64,000 nt of DNA from Polynucleobacter sp. 86C-FISCH (GTDB lineage: Bacteria; Pseudomonadota; Gammaproteobacteria; Burkholderiales; Burkholderiaceae). This document shows, piece after piece, positions 1-9,338 of this stretch. The stretch covers positions 811,531 to 875,530 of the forward strand of contig NZ_JACVOL010000001.1 in NCBI RefSeq assembly GCF_018882415.1, written 5' to 3'. The notes under the pieces are model-generated. The model was given only the letters and a program-made list of their open reading frames with translations, did no database searches and was not told where the DNA came from. Position numbers and translations under genes: made by a program. Numbering within the stretch: the stretch's first letter is position 1; the number at the start of each line of letters is the position of its first letter.

Positions 1-448
1 GGCGATTGCCATCAGGCAATTCAATCCAAGTTGGCTTCTTAATTTCTTCGGAGAAAGTTCCGAGGCGAACATTCAAACCTGCTTGACGCAAAATCGAAGA
101 CAAGCGGGCAATATTTTGTAAATAAAAAGTATTTCGAGTGTGACGCTCCGGAATTAACAATAAGTTTTTTGCTTCCGGACAAATCTTCTCAATAGCAGCC
201 ATTGCAGCTTGCACAGCTAAAGGCAACATCTGCGGAGATAGATTATTAAACCCACCAGGAAATAGATTGGTATCTACTGGCGCCAACTTAAACCCAGAAT
301 TGCGCAGATCAACTGAACAATAAAAAGGCGGTGTGTGCTCTTGCCATTCCAACCTGAACCAACGCTCAATGGTTGGGGTCGCTTCTAGAACCTTTGACTC
401 TAATTCGAGCAAAGGGCCGCTGAGTGCAGTAATGAGATGTGGAACCAT
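1..448 (-). CDS. gshA: Glutamate-cysteine ligase, 5' part (partial, runs off the window start)
   Basis: Reading the minus strand from an ATG at 448 gives 149 residues with no stop before the window edge, so only the N-terminal part is present. Residues 57-70 read PVDTNLFPGGFNNL, a signature I recognise from the proteobacterial-type glutamate-cysteine ligase, which makes gamma-glutamylcysteine in the first step of glutathione synthesis in the cytoplasm. The gene lies downstream of the glnK-amtB terminator and appears to be its own unit. Glutathione-linked genes elsewhere in the window (a peroxidase and a GST) fit an active glutathione system. The start is the first ATG in the open frame; no strong ribosome binding site decides it. 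Confidence 0.8.
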   Translation of the reverse strand, partial: MVPHLITALSGPLLELESKVLEATPTIERWFRLEWQEHTPPFYCSVDLRNSGFKLAPVDTNLFPGGFNNLSPQMLPLAVQAAMAAIEKICPEAKNLLLIPERHTRNTFYLQNIARLSSILRQAGLNVRLGTFSEEIKKPTWIELPDGNR

Positions 449-470
449 TCCACCATTGTAAGATTATTAA

Positions 471-500
471 AAGAAAGACGCGGGATCCGAGGATCCCGCG
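471..500 (-). terminator. Rho-independent terminator of glnK-amtB
   Basis: A perfect inverted repeat at 479-500 (10-bp arms, CGCGGGATCC and its complement, 2 nt between) is followed on the minus strand by TCTTTCTTTT. It lies about 50 bases past the amtB stop and before gshA, so it most likely ends the porin-glnK-amtB transcript. Confidence 0.75.
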
Positions 501-551
501 CTTAAAACTAGGCAGCTAACCACAGCCGCCCAGTGAGGGGTAAATTACAGA

Positions 552-2036
552 TTAAGACTCGTAGGCAGACTCACCATGTGAGCTGATATCGAGGCCTTCG
601 CGCTCTTGATCTTCCTTGACACGCAAACCAATCACGATATCGACCAATTTGAAGGCAATGAAAGAAACCACGCCAGACCAAATTAAAGTCACAATCACGC
701 CTTGGCTTTGGATCCAAAGCTGACTAACGATAGAGTAATCAGGGGCAACAGCATTTGCTACATAGTCCCAGATACCTGTTCCGCCGAGTGCTGGATCAGC
801 AAATACGCCTGTCAACAATGCACCTAAGATACCGCCAACGCCATGCACGCCGAATACGTCCAAGCTGTCGTCTGAACCCAAAATCTTCTTGAGACCAGAA
901 ACACCCCACAAGCAAACTACGCCAGCAGCAGCACCGATAGCGAGCGCACCCATTGGACCAACAAAGCCAGCGGCAGGAGTAACAGCAACCAAACCAGCTA
1001 CGCATCCAGAAGCAGCACCCAACATGGATGGCTTGCCTTTTGTAATCCACTCAGCAAATGACCAGCCCAATACTGCAGCAGCCGTTGCCAATAATGTATT
1101 TACGAAAGCTAGTACTGCACTGCCGTTTGCTTCGAGGGCTGAACCAGCATTGAAACCAAACCAACCAAACCACAAGAGTGAAGCGCCAATCATGACGAAC
1201 ACCAAGTTGTGTGGCTTCATAGCTTCTTTGCCGTAACCCAAACGCTTACCAACTACGTATGAGCCAACCAAACCTGCGATCGCAGCATTGATATGAACAA
1301 CGGTACCGCCAGCAAAGTCGAGAACACCCTTCTGCCACAACCAACCAGCACGTGCTGTAATTGCTTCAAGTGAAGCTGCATCTTTGATGTCATCAGGACC
1401 TGGCCAGAACCAAACCATGTGAGCGATTGGTAAGTAGCTGAAAGTAAACCAGAGAATCACAAACAAAATGATCGCGGAGAACTTTGCACGCTCTGCAAAC
1501 GCACCAACGATCAAGCAGCAAGTAATCGTTGCAAACGCAGCTTGGAAAGCCATAAATACAAACTCAGGAATAACAACACCTTTACTAAAGGTAGCCGCTA
1601 CTGAATCTGGGTTCATGCCTTGCAAGAACAAGCGATCCAATCCACCAATAAATGCCCCGCCTTCGCTAAATGCAAAGCTATAGCCATATAGTGACCACAA
1701 GACCGTTACCAATGAAAAGATAAACATGCACTGTACGAGTACAGAAAGAATGTTCTTACTTCTTGTTAAGCCACCGTAGAACAAAGCCAAACCAGGCAAA
1801 GTCATTAGGATTACTAATGCGGTACATACTAGCAACCAAGCTGTATCAGCCTTATTGCACTTTTCAGAGCAAAGAACTGGAGCAGGCTCTGCAGCAGCAG
1901 GAGTCGCAGCAGGCGCTGTTACAGCTGGCTTCTTAACTTCATCAGCATGCGCTGGTGAAGTAACCATTACACCAGTAGTACCAATGGCCAAGGCCATAGC
2001 ACCACCAGCAACGAGTCGTTTCATCCAAGTTAACAT
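552..2036 (-). CDS. amtB: Ammonium transporter AmtB
   Basis: A 494-residue Amt/Mep/Rh-family channel for ammonium in the inner membrane. I start it at the ATG at 2036, preceded by AGAGAGG; the frame stays open upstream, but that stretch overlaps glnK and looks like glnK shadow. Residues 1-31 form a signal peptide (ending SPAHA), then an Ala/Pro-rich linker and a Cys pair (56, 60) before the first core helix with FYGGL (86-90). The two pore histidines are visible as VVHIN (His248) and DVFGVHGVGG (His398). GlnK, encoded immediately upstream, is known to plug AmtB when nitrogen is ample. Expression probably depends on the NtrC-type sites upstream of the porin gene. Confidence 0.95.
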   Translation of the reverse strand: MLTWMKRLVAGGAMALAIGTTGVMVTSPAHADEVKKPAVTAPAATPAAAEPAPVLCSEKCNKADTAWLLVCTALVILMTLPGLALFYGGLTRSKNILSVLVQCMFIFSLVTVLWSLYGYSFAFSEGGAFIGGLDRLFLQGMNPDSVAATFSKGVVIPEFVFMAFQAAFATITCCLIVGAFAERAKFSAIILFVILWFTFSYLPIAHMVWFWPGPDDIKDAASLEAITARAGWLWQKGVLDFAGGTVVHINAAIAGLVGSYVVGKRLGYGKEAMKPHNLVFVMIGASLLWFGWFGFNAGSALEANGSAVLAFVNTLLATAAAVLGWSFAEWITKGKPSMLGAASGCVAGLVAVTPAAGFVGPMGALAIGAAAGVVCLWGVSGLKKILGSDDSLDVFGVHGVGGILGALLTGVFADPALGGTGIWDYVANAVAPDYSIVSQLWIQSQGVIVTLIWSGVVSFIAFKLVDIVIGLRVKEDQEREGLDISSHGESAYES

Positions 2037-2049
2037 TTTGAACCTCTCT

Positions 2050-2400
<351 letters not shown>

Positions 2401-2412
2401 TCAGAGTGGAAA

Positions 2413-3264
2413 TTAGAAAGTTTTTGTGAGGGCTACTACAGCACCGCCACGACCGGCAGAACTTTGAAAGCCGGCATTAGGAGCTGTCCATGTATTCCAC
2501 CAGTACGGATTTGCATTGGTGCTGACGTATGACGCAGAAGCAGATAATCCTGCGCCAAAATCTTTAGTAACACCCAATTTCCAATCGGTGTAGCTCAGAG
2601 TTCCTAAACCAGCAGTGCTAACACCATTAGATACGCCTGGCTGCCCAGCAACATGTTGGTAACCAATATGGCCATTCAAACTAAGACCCCAAATTCCTGT
2701 GTCCAAATTTGAAGTTAAATCTAAATAATATGACCCTGTACTGTTAGGAATACCAAAGATATTGGTGAGGCCATAGTTAACCTTACCAAAACCAGTTACC
2801 GGACCAAATGTGAAATTTTGAGCAACATAAAGTTCAGTTGTATTTGGGTTAAGCAAAAGATTGTTGTAGTTACCACCAGTTTGTGGATAGTAGTACTGCA
2901 ACACACCAAAGTCGGAGGCAAAACCTTCAGCAATTAACTCTTTCTTGAAGCCGCCATAGAAATCCATTTCAATTGGTGCTTTGATACCGTTGTTAGTGGT
3001 ATTGGAAACCCAGTTAATTGTGCTGTTCCAGTTACCAATATAGAGACCGCTCTCATGAGCGTAGTCAAAGCCACCTTGAATCGCTGGTTGGTAATTTGTT
3101 TGGGTGATACCACGATAGCGATAATCATTAGTAATCGTAACGTTTGCTGTAACTGGACTAGCTTCAGGAGCTTCAGCAGCCGCTGGGGCTGTTTGTGCAA
3201 ATGCTGCGGTTGCAAATAAACCAGATGCTGCTAGAGCAATGGCTGTCTTTTGAATTGTTTTCAT
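2413..3264 (-). CDS. TorF-family putative porin
   Basis: A 283-residue secreted protein with a clear signal peptide (cleavage near AAFAQ, residues 20-24). The body is rich in aromatic residues and alternating hydrophobic strands and ends in a Phe (LTKTF), as expected for an outer-membrane beta-barrel. It resembles the family annotated TorF-type putative porin (TIGR02001), often found upstream of glnK-amtB in betaproteobacteria. It is first in the nitrogen operon, with AGGAG before its ATG, and two NtrC-type sites lie upstream. A role in outer-membrane passage of a nitrogen source is an inference; the substrate is unknown. Confidence 0.8.
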   Translation of the reverse strand: MKTIQKTAIALAASGLFATAAFAQTAPAAAEAPEASPVTANVTITNDYRYRGITQTNYQPAIQGGFDYAHESGLYIGNWNSTINWVSNTTNNGIKAPIEMDFYGGFKKELIAEGFASDFGVLQYYYPQTGGNYNNLLLNPNTTELYVAQNFTFGPVTGFGKVNYGLTNIFGIPNSTGSYYLDLTSNLDTGIWGLSLNGHIGYQHVAGQPGVSNGVSTAGLGTLSYTDWKLGVTKDFGAGLSASASYVSTNANPYWWNTWTAPNAGFQSSAGRGGAVVALTKTF

Positions 3265-3373
3265 TTAAAACTCCTAAGTGGTCATGAAAAAAGGGATAAA
3301 TGCTTATTGCATGGAGTGATCATGAAGGGATGGGCTTTTTTGACTTTGGCCCAATTCCCCTATTTAATGCTTA

Positions 3374-3390
3374 TGCACTTTTTTGGTGCT
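3374..3390 (-). promoter_or_regulatory. NtrC-type binding site 1
   Basis: TGCACTTTTTTGGTGCT fits the NtrC dyad TGCAC(C/T)-N5-GGTGCA with only the last base off. It lies about 110 bases upstream of the porin-glnK-amtB operon, a typical target of NtrC. The site is palindromic; the strand given is that of the operon it probably serves. Confidence 0.65.
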
Positions 3391-3396
3391 TCAGAC

Positions 3397-3413
3397 TGCA
3401 CCCTATAGGTGAA
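3397..3413 (-). promoter_or_regulatory. NtrC-type binding site 2
   Basis: TGCACCCTATAGGTGAA keeps the left half TGCACC and GGTG of the right half. Its centre is 23 bases (about two helical turns) from site 1, consistent with paired NtrC dimers on one DNA face. Confidence 0.5.
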
Positions 3414-3524
3414 TTCGGGTCATTTTTCAGGTTTTAACCCCTTTTTAGGCATTTTTACCCATACAACTTAAAATACCAATGTGTATCTTTTCTGCAACTC
3501 TCAATAGAACTGCGAATCCCCATA

Positions 3525-3779
3525 ATGCAAAAACCAGGCGAAATCCTCGAACAAATCCAACGTATCGCTAGCGATATGCAGAATAAAGTTGGCGATGCGA
3601 TCCGCAATTCACCAGCTCAAGAGATTGAAAAGAATGTACGCGCCATGATGAATCAAGGATTTCAGAAAATGGACTTGGTCACGCGCGAAGAGTTTGAACT
3701 ACAAAGCAAGGTACTTGCTAAGACACGTGAGAAATTAGAAGTACTAGAAGCTAAGGTAGCGGCACTAGAAAAACAGTAA
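3525..3779 (+). CDS. ubiK: Ubiquinone biosynthesis accessory factor UbiK (BMFP family)
   Basis: An 84-residue protein of normal length for the YqiC/UbiK family. The N-terminal part (MQKPGEILEQIQRIASD) is an amphipathic helix and residues 55-84 form a coiled coil rich in Glu, Lys and Leu (TREKLEVLEAKVAALEKQ). In E. coli UbiK helps aerobic ubiquinone synthesis through the Ubi protein complex and membrane lipids. It stands alone on the plus strand between divergent and convergent neighbours. Confidence 0.85.
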   Translation: MQKPGEILEQIQRIASDMQNKVGDAIRNSPAQEIEKNVRAMMNQGFQKMDLVTREEFELQSKVLAKTREKLEVLEAKVAALEKQ

Positions 3780-3820
3780 TAGTAAGTTGCTGCAGTAGAT
3801 TCAATCTTAAAGTCTTCGGA

Positions 3821-4417
3821 TTATTCTGGCACGAAGTCAGTAAAGAAATTTTCATACTCTTCTTTGGCAAAAAATGTTTTTGCATTTTCTGTCGCTGCAC
3901 TCGTATGCAGCACTGAGATCTGATAAATCCAACTATCTCCATTTGGTGCAACTCGATTAATCCAACGAACACGCATGAGTTGCTGTGATTTTCCGTTGGA
4001 TTTCAAATCAATAAAATAATCTTTGGTTGATAAACGCTGTTTATCAGCAGTTTTATAAAATGCATCTTCAACAGCGACATCTCCGCCGGATGCTTTTGCC
4101 CTATCAATTAAATTTGCCTGCAATTGCGAAAGAAGCTTACTTAGTGATGCACTTTGATTTGCTGGTAACTGAATAGTACTAACCGAATAAATATCATCAT
4201 CAATTTTTACCGCTTCAAGAACCTGCAAAAACTCTTGATCAAGATAGGGAATGCGTCGGTCTAATTTATCCGGCTTACCAGGGAATAAAGCGGTATATCG
4301 CTCTTGTGGAGACTGGACTGTTCGCCAATCTAACTTTGGACTGCATGCAATAAGAAAAACTAAAGCCGCCAATAAAGTAGCGGCTTTTGTAATCCCTCTA
4401 AACAACCCCAGCTCCAT
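3821..4417 (-). CDS. Putative lipoprotein of unknown function downstream of lipA
   Basis: A 198-residue protein with a lipoprotein signal: a charged start, a hydrophobic stretch (residues 10-24) and a lipobox LIAC with Cys25. I do not recognise a domain in the rest. It contains [10 protein letters not shown] early and EYENFFTDF near the end, a pattern common in small secreted proteins that begin with a short beta strand. Its first 20 bases overlap the 3' end of lipA, so it is probably translated as the last gene of the lipB-lipA unit. A link to lipoylation is not implied by the sequence. Confidence 0.65.
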   Translation of the reverse strand: MELGLFRGITKAATLLAALVFLIACSPKLDWRTVQSPQERYTALFPGKPDKLDRRIPYLDQEFLQVLEAVKIDDDIYSVSTIQLPANQSASLSKLLSQLQANLIDRAKASGGDVAVEDAFYKTADKQRLSTKDYFIDLKSNGKSQQLMRVRWINRVAPNGDSWIYQISVLHTSAATENAKTFFAKEEYENFFTDFVPE

Positions 4418-5408
4418 GCGCCTGTTGATCTGCGTGATAGCTTGAGCGCACCATAGCGCCTACTGCCGCATGGGAGAAGCCCATTTCATAAGCCTTTTCC
4501 TCAAACATCTTAAAGACGTCGGGGTGAACATAACGCGTCACCGGCAAATGATGTCCGGAAGGAGCGAGGTACTGACCAATCGTGAGCATATCGATATTGT
4601 GCTCACGCATATCGCGCATGACCTCCAAAATCTCATCATCCGTTTCGCCTAGACCCACCATCAAACCACTCTTGGTTGGTACGTGCGGGAAACGCTCTTT
4701 GAAGTCTTTCAGAAGCTTTAAAGAGTGGAGGTAATCAGCACCAGGTCTAGCTTGCTTATACAAACGAGGTACTGTTTCTAGATTGTGATTCATCACGTCC
4801 GGTAAACCACTTGGAGCGTGCTCAGCAAAAATATCTAAGGCCTTATCAAGGCGACCGCGAAAATCTGGCACCAATACTTCAATGCGGGTATTGGGCGAAA
4901 GAGCACGCGATTGAGAAATGCAATCCACATAATGCATTGCACCACCATCACGAAGATCATCACGATCAACGCTAGTGATAACGACGTAGTTCAACTTTAG
5001 CGCGGCAACAGTGCGGGCCAAATTAGCAGGCTCTTTCACATCGAGAGGATCCGGCCTTCCATGACCTACGTCGCAAAATGGACAACGACGCGTGCACTTA
5101 TCACCCATGATCATGAAAGTTGCTGTGCCTTTACCAAAGCATTCACCTATATTTGGGCAGCTCGCTTCTTCACAAACGGTGACCAACTCGTTCTCGCGCA
5201 AAATCTTTTTAATTTCAGAAAAGCGTGAATTATTAGACGCGGCCTTAACCCTGATCCAATCTGGCTTTTTGAGCACCTGTTCTAGCGGAACAATCTTGAT
5301 TGGAATACGCGCAGTCTTCTCGCTTGATTTTTGCTTACGTGATGCGTCGTAATTGAGATCTTGGCGACCCTCAATTGGAGTGTTGGTGTCAGGCTTATTC
5401 GTTGTCAT
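4398..5408 (-). CDS. lipA: Lipoyl synthase
   Basis: A 336-residue radical-SAM enzyme that inserts two sulfurs into octanoyl groups on lipoyl domains. Both iron-sulfur motifs are complete: Cys79, Cys84 and Cys90 ([12 protein letters not shown], auxiliary cluster) and Cys105, Cys109 and Cys112 ([11 protein letters not shown] cluster). The C-terminal RSSYHA motif, whose serine ligates the auxiliary cluster in this family, is present. The start overlaps the lipB stop (ATGA), so the octanoyl-transfer and sulfur-insertion steps are coupled. Confidence 0.97.
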   Translation of the reverse strand: MTTNKPDTNTPIEGRQDLNYDASRKQKSSEKTARIPIKIVPLEQVLKKPDWIRVKAASNNSRFSEIKKILRENELVTVCEEASCPNIGECFGKGTATFMIMGDKCTRRCPFCDVGHGRPDPLDVKEPANLARTVAALKLNYVVITSVDRDDLRDGGAMHYVDCISQSRALSPNTRIEVLVPDFRGRLDKALDIFAEHAPSGLPDVMNHNLETVPRLYKQARPGADYLHSLKLLKDFKERFPHVPTKSGLMVGLGETDDEILEVMRDMREHNIDMLTIGQYLAPSGHHLPVTRYVHPDVFKMFEEKAYEMGFSHAAVGAMVRSSYHADQQAHGAGVV

Positions 5409-6049
5409 GATGGCATGAGTTGCTTTTGTAAATGCTGCAAAAGCCTTTGGCTAATAGTGTCTATATTGTCCTTGATCCCAAGGGTTTGCATATCAACCGT
5501 CTTTAAACCCTCATAACCACAAGGGTGGATACGCTTGAAAGCTTCCAAATCGGTTGCCACATTCAAGGCAAGACCATGATAGGAGCAGCTTTTGGAGACC
5601 TTGAGACCCAATGCAGCGATCTTGGCGCCAATCCACTCCGGGGGCACTCCTGGCTGCTCAGAGACGTAAATTCCTGGGGCACCTGGATGTCTTTCAGCCT
5701 GAATGCCGAAATCGGCCAGGGTATCAATCACCGCTTGTTCTATTCGAGAGACCAGCTCCTTGACGAAAATTCCAAGGCGCCTGAGATCCAGCAGAAGATA
5801 AACAACAATTTGGCCTGGCCCGTGATAAGTAATCTCGCCACCGCGATCAACCTGCACCAGAGGAATTTGATTACTCGGCGAATGCAAATTCCCCGCATCA
5901 CCAGCTAAGCCTAAAGTAAACACGGGGGAATGCTCTAAGACCCAAATCTCATCCGGCGTGTCGCCAGTACGCGCCTTTGTAAATGCTTGCATTGCCTCAT
6001 ACGTCGATGCGTAATCCGCCAATCCAAGTTGTTTTACCAAAGCCGTCAT
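5405..6049 (-). CDS. lipB: Octanoyltransferase LipB
   Basis: A 214-residue LipB that moves octanoyl from acyl carrier protein to lipoyl-domain lysines. The family motif [12 protein letters not shown] is at about 69-80, the catalytic lysine in GAKIAALG at 143 and the catalytic cysteine in HPCGYEG at 177. I prefer the ATG at 6049 over a TTG one codon earlier. The gene follows DUF493 by 7 bases and overlaps lipA by 4. DUF493-lipB-lipA is a familiar order (ybeD-lipB in E. coli). Confidence 0.95.
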   Translation of the reverse strand: MTALVKQLGLADYASTYEAMQAFTKARTGDTPDEIWVLEHSPVFTLGLAGDAGNLHSPSNQIPLVQVDRGGEITYHGPGQIVVYLLLDLRRLGIFVKELVSRIEQAVIDTLADFGIQAERHPGAPGIYVSEQPGVPPEWIGAKIAALGLKVSKSCSYHGLALNVATDLEAFKRIHPCGYEGLKTVDMQTLGIKDNIDTISQRLLQHLQKQLMPS

Positions 6050-6056
6050 CAATAAA

Positions 6057-6323
6057 TTAGAGAACGACGCTAACTAATGGATGGGTAGATAAAGTTCTAT
6101 AGAGCTCATCCAACTGCTCACGACTAGTCGCAGTAATTGGCAAAGTAATTCCCAAGTAATTTCCATCTTTAGATGGACGTTGCTCTACCTTGCTTTCATC
6201 AAACGTAGGATCAAATTGCTTGGCAATATGAATGATCGCAGGGAGATATTCAGGGTTTGCTTTACCCATCACCTTGATTGGAAACATTGAGGGGTACTCA
6301 ATTAAAGACTTTTCTTCAGCCAT
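6057..6323 (-). CDS. DUF493 (YbeD-like) protein
   Basis: An 88-residue small cytosolic protein matching YbeD/DUF493 in length and pattern: [11 protein letters not shown] near the start, [19 protein letters not shown] in the middle and a short C-terminal strand (HPLVSVVL). The fold known for YbeD resembles a small-molecule-binding ACT-like domain. It lies directly upstream of lipB as in enterobacteria, which suggests a link to lipoylation, though its function is not established. Confidence 0.85.
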   Translation of the reverse strand: MAEEKSLIEYPSMFPIKVMGKANPEYLPAIIHIAKQFDPTFDESKVEQRPSKDGNYLGITLPITATSREQLDELYRTLSTHPLVSVVL

Positions 6324-6356
6324 GCTTTGACTCTCTATATCTAATTTGATTTGTAA

Positions 6357-7070
6357 TTATTTGCGGTGATCTGGCATGCCCAGCCAAGCACCTGTAATGA
6401 TGTTGCGAATGCAATGTAAGCGACGGTGGAAAAAATGATCAGCGCCAGGAACTACCTGCACTGTTAATTCTTGTGGGCGCGCCCAATCCAAGACGTCAAT
6501 CAGTGGGATCGTTTCATCTAGTTCGCCGTGAATCAATATCGTATCCGCAGGAACTTGAGACAGCGTCCACTTGCCAGCAGCGCTACCTACCATCACAAGC
6601 CGTTCAGCCGGGCGCCCCAGCTCTGAAAGCCTTTGTACTAAATGACTGCCAACAAAACTTCCAAAAGAAAAACCAGAAACAACCAATGGCAAAGTATTCG
6701 CGCTCGCTGCCCAAGCTTGATTTGCAGTCGCCTCAAATTCGCCCCAGCTTGATGGAGTACGCATCCAGTCAGTCACGTGTAGTAAATCTTCTAGCTCGCC
6801 AACGCCATCGTCATGCACACCTTGAGTTCCGCCCACACCACGAAAGTTTGGACGCACGCTAACATAACCCAATTGGTTAAATGCACGCGCCATGGTTTGT
6901 GCAACCTTGTTATCCATCGTTCCACCCATTAGAGGGTGTGGATGAGCAACGATCGCTAGGCCACGGACTGCAAAGTTAGGATCATTTTTTAATTCATCAG
7001 GAAGATCAATCGACATCTCCATTGATCCAACAATACCTTCAATATGAATTACTTTTGTACGGCTATTCAT
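6357..7070 (-). CDS. Alpha/beta hydrolase
   Basis: A 237-residue hydrolase of the small dienelactone-hydrolase-like or COG2945 type. The nucleophile elbow is GFSFGS (Ser135), the acid is probably Asp185 in HGELDETIP and the base His212 in GADHFFH. The oxyanion region HPHPLMGGTMDN (43-54) is typical of the COG2945 group. The substrate cannot be read from sequence. It may be cotranscribed with DUF493-lipB-lipA (33 bases between). Confidence 0.8.
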   Translation of the reverse strand: MNSRTKVIHIEGIVGSMEMSIDLPDELKNDPNFAVRGLAIVAHPHPLMGGTMDNKVAQTMARAFNQLGYVSVRPNFRGVGGTQGVHDDGVGELEDLLHVTDWMRTPSSWGEFEATANQAWAASANTLPLVVSGFSFGSFVGSHLVQRLSELGRPAERLVMVGSAAGKWTLSQVPADTILIHGELDETIPLIDVLDWARPQELTVQVVPGADHFFHRRLHCIRNIITGAWLGMPDHRK

Positions 7071-7095
7071 AAAACACTTTCAATCATTTAAATCA

Positions 7096-7404
7096 CTAAG
7101 CCAACTGCAAGCGCTCAACCGGGCGACCTGCAATTAAATGTGATTGGATAATTTCTTCAACATCATCTACGTCAACCATGGTGTACCAAACACCCTGTGG
7201 ATAAACGACCATGACAGGACCATCAGCACAGCGATCTAAGCACCCAGCCTTGTTAACGCGAATCTTTCCTGGGCCTGCAAGTCCAAGCTCTTTAACTCTT
7301 TTTTTAGCGTAATCAAATAGCGCAAAAGCATTGTGCTGATCACAGCAGTCTTCGCCATTACTGCGTTGATTTAAGCAAAAAAATAGGTGGTGTGAAAAAC
7401 TCAT
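7096..7404 (-). CDS. Thioredoxin-like [2Fe-2S] ferredoxin-domain protein
   Basis: A 102-residue protein starting at the ATG at 7404; a longer open frame runs back into the vanZ-like gene but adds an unlikely leader. Cysteines 10, 20/21, 55 and 59 are spaced as in thioredoxin-fold [2Fe-2S] ferredoxins (CLNQRSNGEDC and AGCLDRCADGP), a fold shared with the NuoE subunit. Residues PVMVVYPQGVWY match the usual strand after the cluster. It probably carries electrons or acts in Fe-S maintenance; the partner is unknown. It sits between the hydrolase and the VanZ-like gene on the same strand. Confidence 0.8.
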   Translation of the reverse strand: MSFSHHLFFCLNQRSNGEDCCDQHNAFALFDYAKKRVKELGLAGPGKIRVNKAGCLDRCADGPVMVVYPQGVWYTMVDVDDVEEIIQSHLIAGRPVERLQLA

Positions 7405-7420
7405 AGAAAAATTATATTCA

Positions 7421-8515
7421 TCAATGTTTCGATTTAAATTCCCTAGCACTGCGAAGCATCCAAATTAGCGCTAGAGGTAACCATACTACTGAAACCCACT
7501 GCATGAGCTCATTAAAGTGCAATAAGCGCCCCTGATACCAATGTCTTAGCGTCAGAATGAAGTAGGGATTGTCAGGCAATATGTTGACCGCTAATGTAGT
7601 GCCCACTAAACAGGTCAAAGCTAGCCAAAATTTAAGCTCTGGCTCCAACTTTAGTGCCCACCTTAATAAGATACTACCCAGCACCATTCCCCATAGGGCC
7701 CCTGCAGTTAACCAATTCAAACTAAATTCAGCGCCAAACTGAAGTGCTGTAAACAAAATCTTGATGAGCACCGTCAAACCCAATAGCCCATTGAGGATGC
7801 GCCACTGAGGCGCCTTAGCCCGCAACCCGAGCGACAGCAACAAAGCAACGCCGAGCCAACATAGCGAAGTAATCACCGCCTCCTGAGCTACATGATTAAT
7901 CACCCAAGTACCCCAATCTACTGAGCCAAATATGGCATGCCCCCAAACGCCTGTTCCGAGCCAAGAGCTTTGAGGATAAATTTGCGACCATGGAAACAAT
8001 AAAAATAATGCGCACGCTGCCCAATTCAAGCCAAACCATTGGTCAAAACGACGGCGAATAGCGCTACCAGAGAGCCACTGCGGACCTAATGGAATGGCCA
8101 ATAAGCCACCCAATAAACCCCCCAAGACATTCGCCCACCAATCCATCTGACTGGGGATGCGTGTAGGCAACCAAGATTGCAGGGTCTCTACACCTAGGGC
8201 AAGCGCAGCACTCAAGCCAAGAGCGATAGCCAGGGCTACAAAGTTACGCCAACGTGGGTAGGCAGCAAACATCACCAAAAACCCAAAGGGGATATAAGCA
8301 AGGATATTGACTGCCACATCAAACAAAGTAATAAAACGAGGCAAAGGGGCATCCAACCATGCCCAGGCAGATATACCGTTGCGGAAATCAAAATCAAAGG
8401 GATTAAGACTCACATAGACAATCAGGAGCGCGTAACTTAGGCTCATAGCCCTAGCTAATGGCATAGCCTGTAAAGGCCATACCAACTTCCGCGGTCGTTG
8501 ATCTTTTTGATCCAT
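7421..8515 (-). CDS. VanZ-family membrane protein
   Basis: A 364-residue integral membrane protein with about nine hydrophobic helices. The N-terminal half carries VanZ-like features: NPFDFDFRNG after the first helix, then DVAVNILAYIPFGFL and a third segment GVETLQSWLPTRIPSQMDWWANVLGGLLG. VanZ relatives are of uncertain function outside teicoplanin resistance. The C-terminal half has further helices with no recognisable domain. The gene diverges from birA with only 37 bases between the starts. Confidence 0.75.
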   Translation of the reverse strand: MDQKDQRPRKLVWPLQAMPLARAMSLSYALLIVYVSLNPFDFDFRNGISAWAWLDAPLPRFITLFDVAVNILAYIPFGFLVMFAAYPRWRNFVALAIALGLSAALALGVETLQSWLPTRIPSQMDWWANVLGGLLGGLLAIPLGPQWLSGSAIRRRFDQWFGLNWAACALFLLFPWSQIYPQSSWLGTGVWGHAIFGSVDWGTWVINHVAQEAVITSLCWLGVALLLSLGLRAKAPQWRILNGLLGLTVLIKILFTALQFGAEFSLNWLTAGALWGMVLGSILLRWALKLEPELKFWLALTCLVGTTLAVNILPDNPYFILTLRHWYQGRLLHFNELMQWVSVVWLPLALIWMLRSAREFKSKH

Positions 8516-8552
8516 CCCACAATTCTAGGTCAGACCTTTCTACAATGGCGGA

Positions 8553-9338
8553 ATGACTGCAAATTGCATACTTGAGCGCGTTATCGAGACCAGATCGACC
8601 AATGATGATCTTTTGGAGCGTTGGCGCGCCGGAGAGTTAATCGATCCAGTGGCGCGCATTGCCCACAAACAAACAGCAGGCAAAGGAAGGGCCGGTCGAT
8701 CATGGCTAGCCAATCCTGAAGACTCCCTTTGCTTTTCTTTAGCGTTTCCTTTTAAAAGAACCCCTGCAGAGCTGAGCGGTTTGAGTTTGCTAGTTGGCCT
8801 AGCTGTCATCTCCGGGATTGCACAAGCATGCGACCTCAGCGAATCAAAACTTCACGAATTAGGTCTTCGCCTAAAGTGGCCAAATGATTTATTGCTCAAT
8901 AACGCCAAACTCGCTGGCGTTCTGATTGAAGGTGGCCAAGCAAAAGCTGGTGATTCAACCTGGATGATTATTGGGGTTGGTATCAACTTACGTAATGCAG
9001 AAAAAATTGAGGCTAGTCTAGATGGTGGATTCAGAGCGAGCTCTCTTAGCCAGATTACAGACTCGCTACCGGATATCGAATACCTTTGGTTGAAATTAAT
9101 AGCCTCGCTTGAGCAACATCTCATTGAATTCGATCTATATGGATTTAAACCATACATGGAGTCATGGATGAAGTGGGATGCATATCGAGATCAAGCTGTT
9201 TGCATTTCAGGCGCTGGTAAAGATGCTATATACGGCATCACAAAAGGTATTGATGAATCCGGAGCATTACTATTGCAACAAGAAAACAAAACGATCGCCA
9301 TTCATGCGGGTGATGTCTCATTACGGATTCAATCATGA
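8553..9338 (+). CDS. birA: Biotin-[acetyl-CoA-carboxylase] ligase (no DNA-binding domain)
   Basis: A 261-residue biotin protein ligase. The nucleotide and biotin loop GKGRAGRSW is at 43-51, KWPND at 109-113 and LAGVLIEGG at 120-128. The N-terminal helix-turn-helix of E. coli BirA is absent, so it should biotinylate the acetyl-CoA carboxylase carrier but not act as a repressor. It overlaps coaX by 4 bases (ATGA). birA next to coaX is common in betaproteobacteria. Confidence 0.93.
   Translation: MTANCILERVIETRSTNDDLLERWRAGELIDPVARIAHKQTAGKGRAGRSWLANPEDSLCFSLAFPFKRTPAELSGLSLLVGLAVISGIAQACDLSESKLHELGLRLKWPNDLLLNNAKLAGVLIEGGQAKAGDSTWMIIGVGINLRNAEKIEASLDGGFRASSLSQITDSLPDIEYLWLKLIASLEQHLIEFDLYGFKPYMESWMKWDAYRDQAVCISGAGKDAIYGITKGIDESGALLLQQENKTIAIHAGDVSLRIQS

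Larger units (their letters stand above)
3265..3524. promoter_or_regulatory. Divergent control region between the nitrogen operon and ubiK
   Basis: This 260-base gap separates the porin gene (minus) from ubiK (plus). It is AT-rich and contains two NtrC-type dyads at 3374-3413. I looked for a sigma-54 element (GG, ten bases, GC) on the minus strand between the dyads and the porin start and found no good one. No small gene is visible here. Confidence 0.5.

Noticed and set aside
889..1236. Plus-strand 115-residue frame opposite amtB
   Set aside because: Antisense shadow with Ala/Thr/Pro-rich composition produced by the amtB reading frame; no own start signals.
3265..3373. Sigma-54 promoter downstream of the NtrC sites
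   Set aside because: The best candidate (TG, ten bases, GC near 3311) lacks the -24 GG and most of the consensus.
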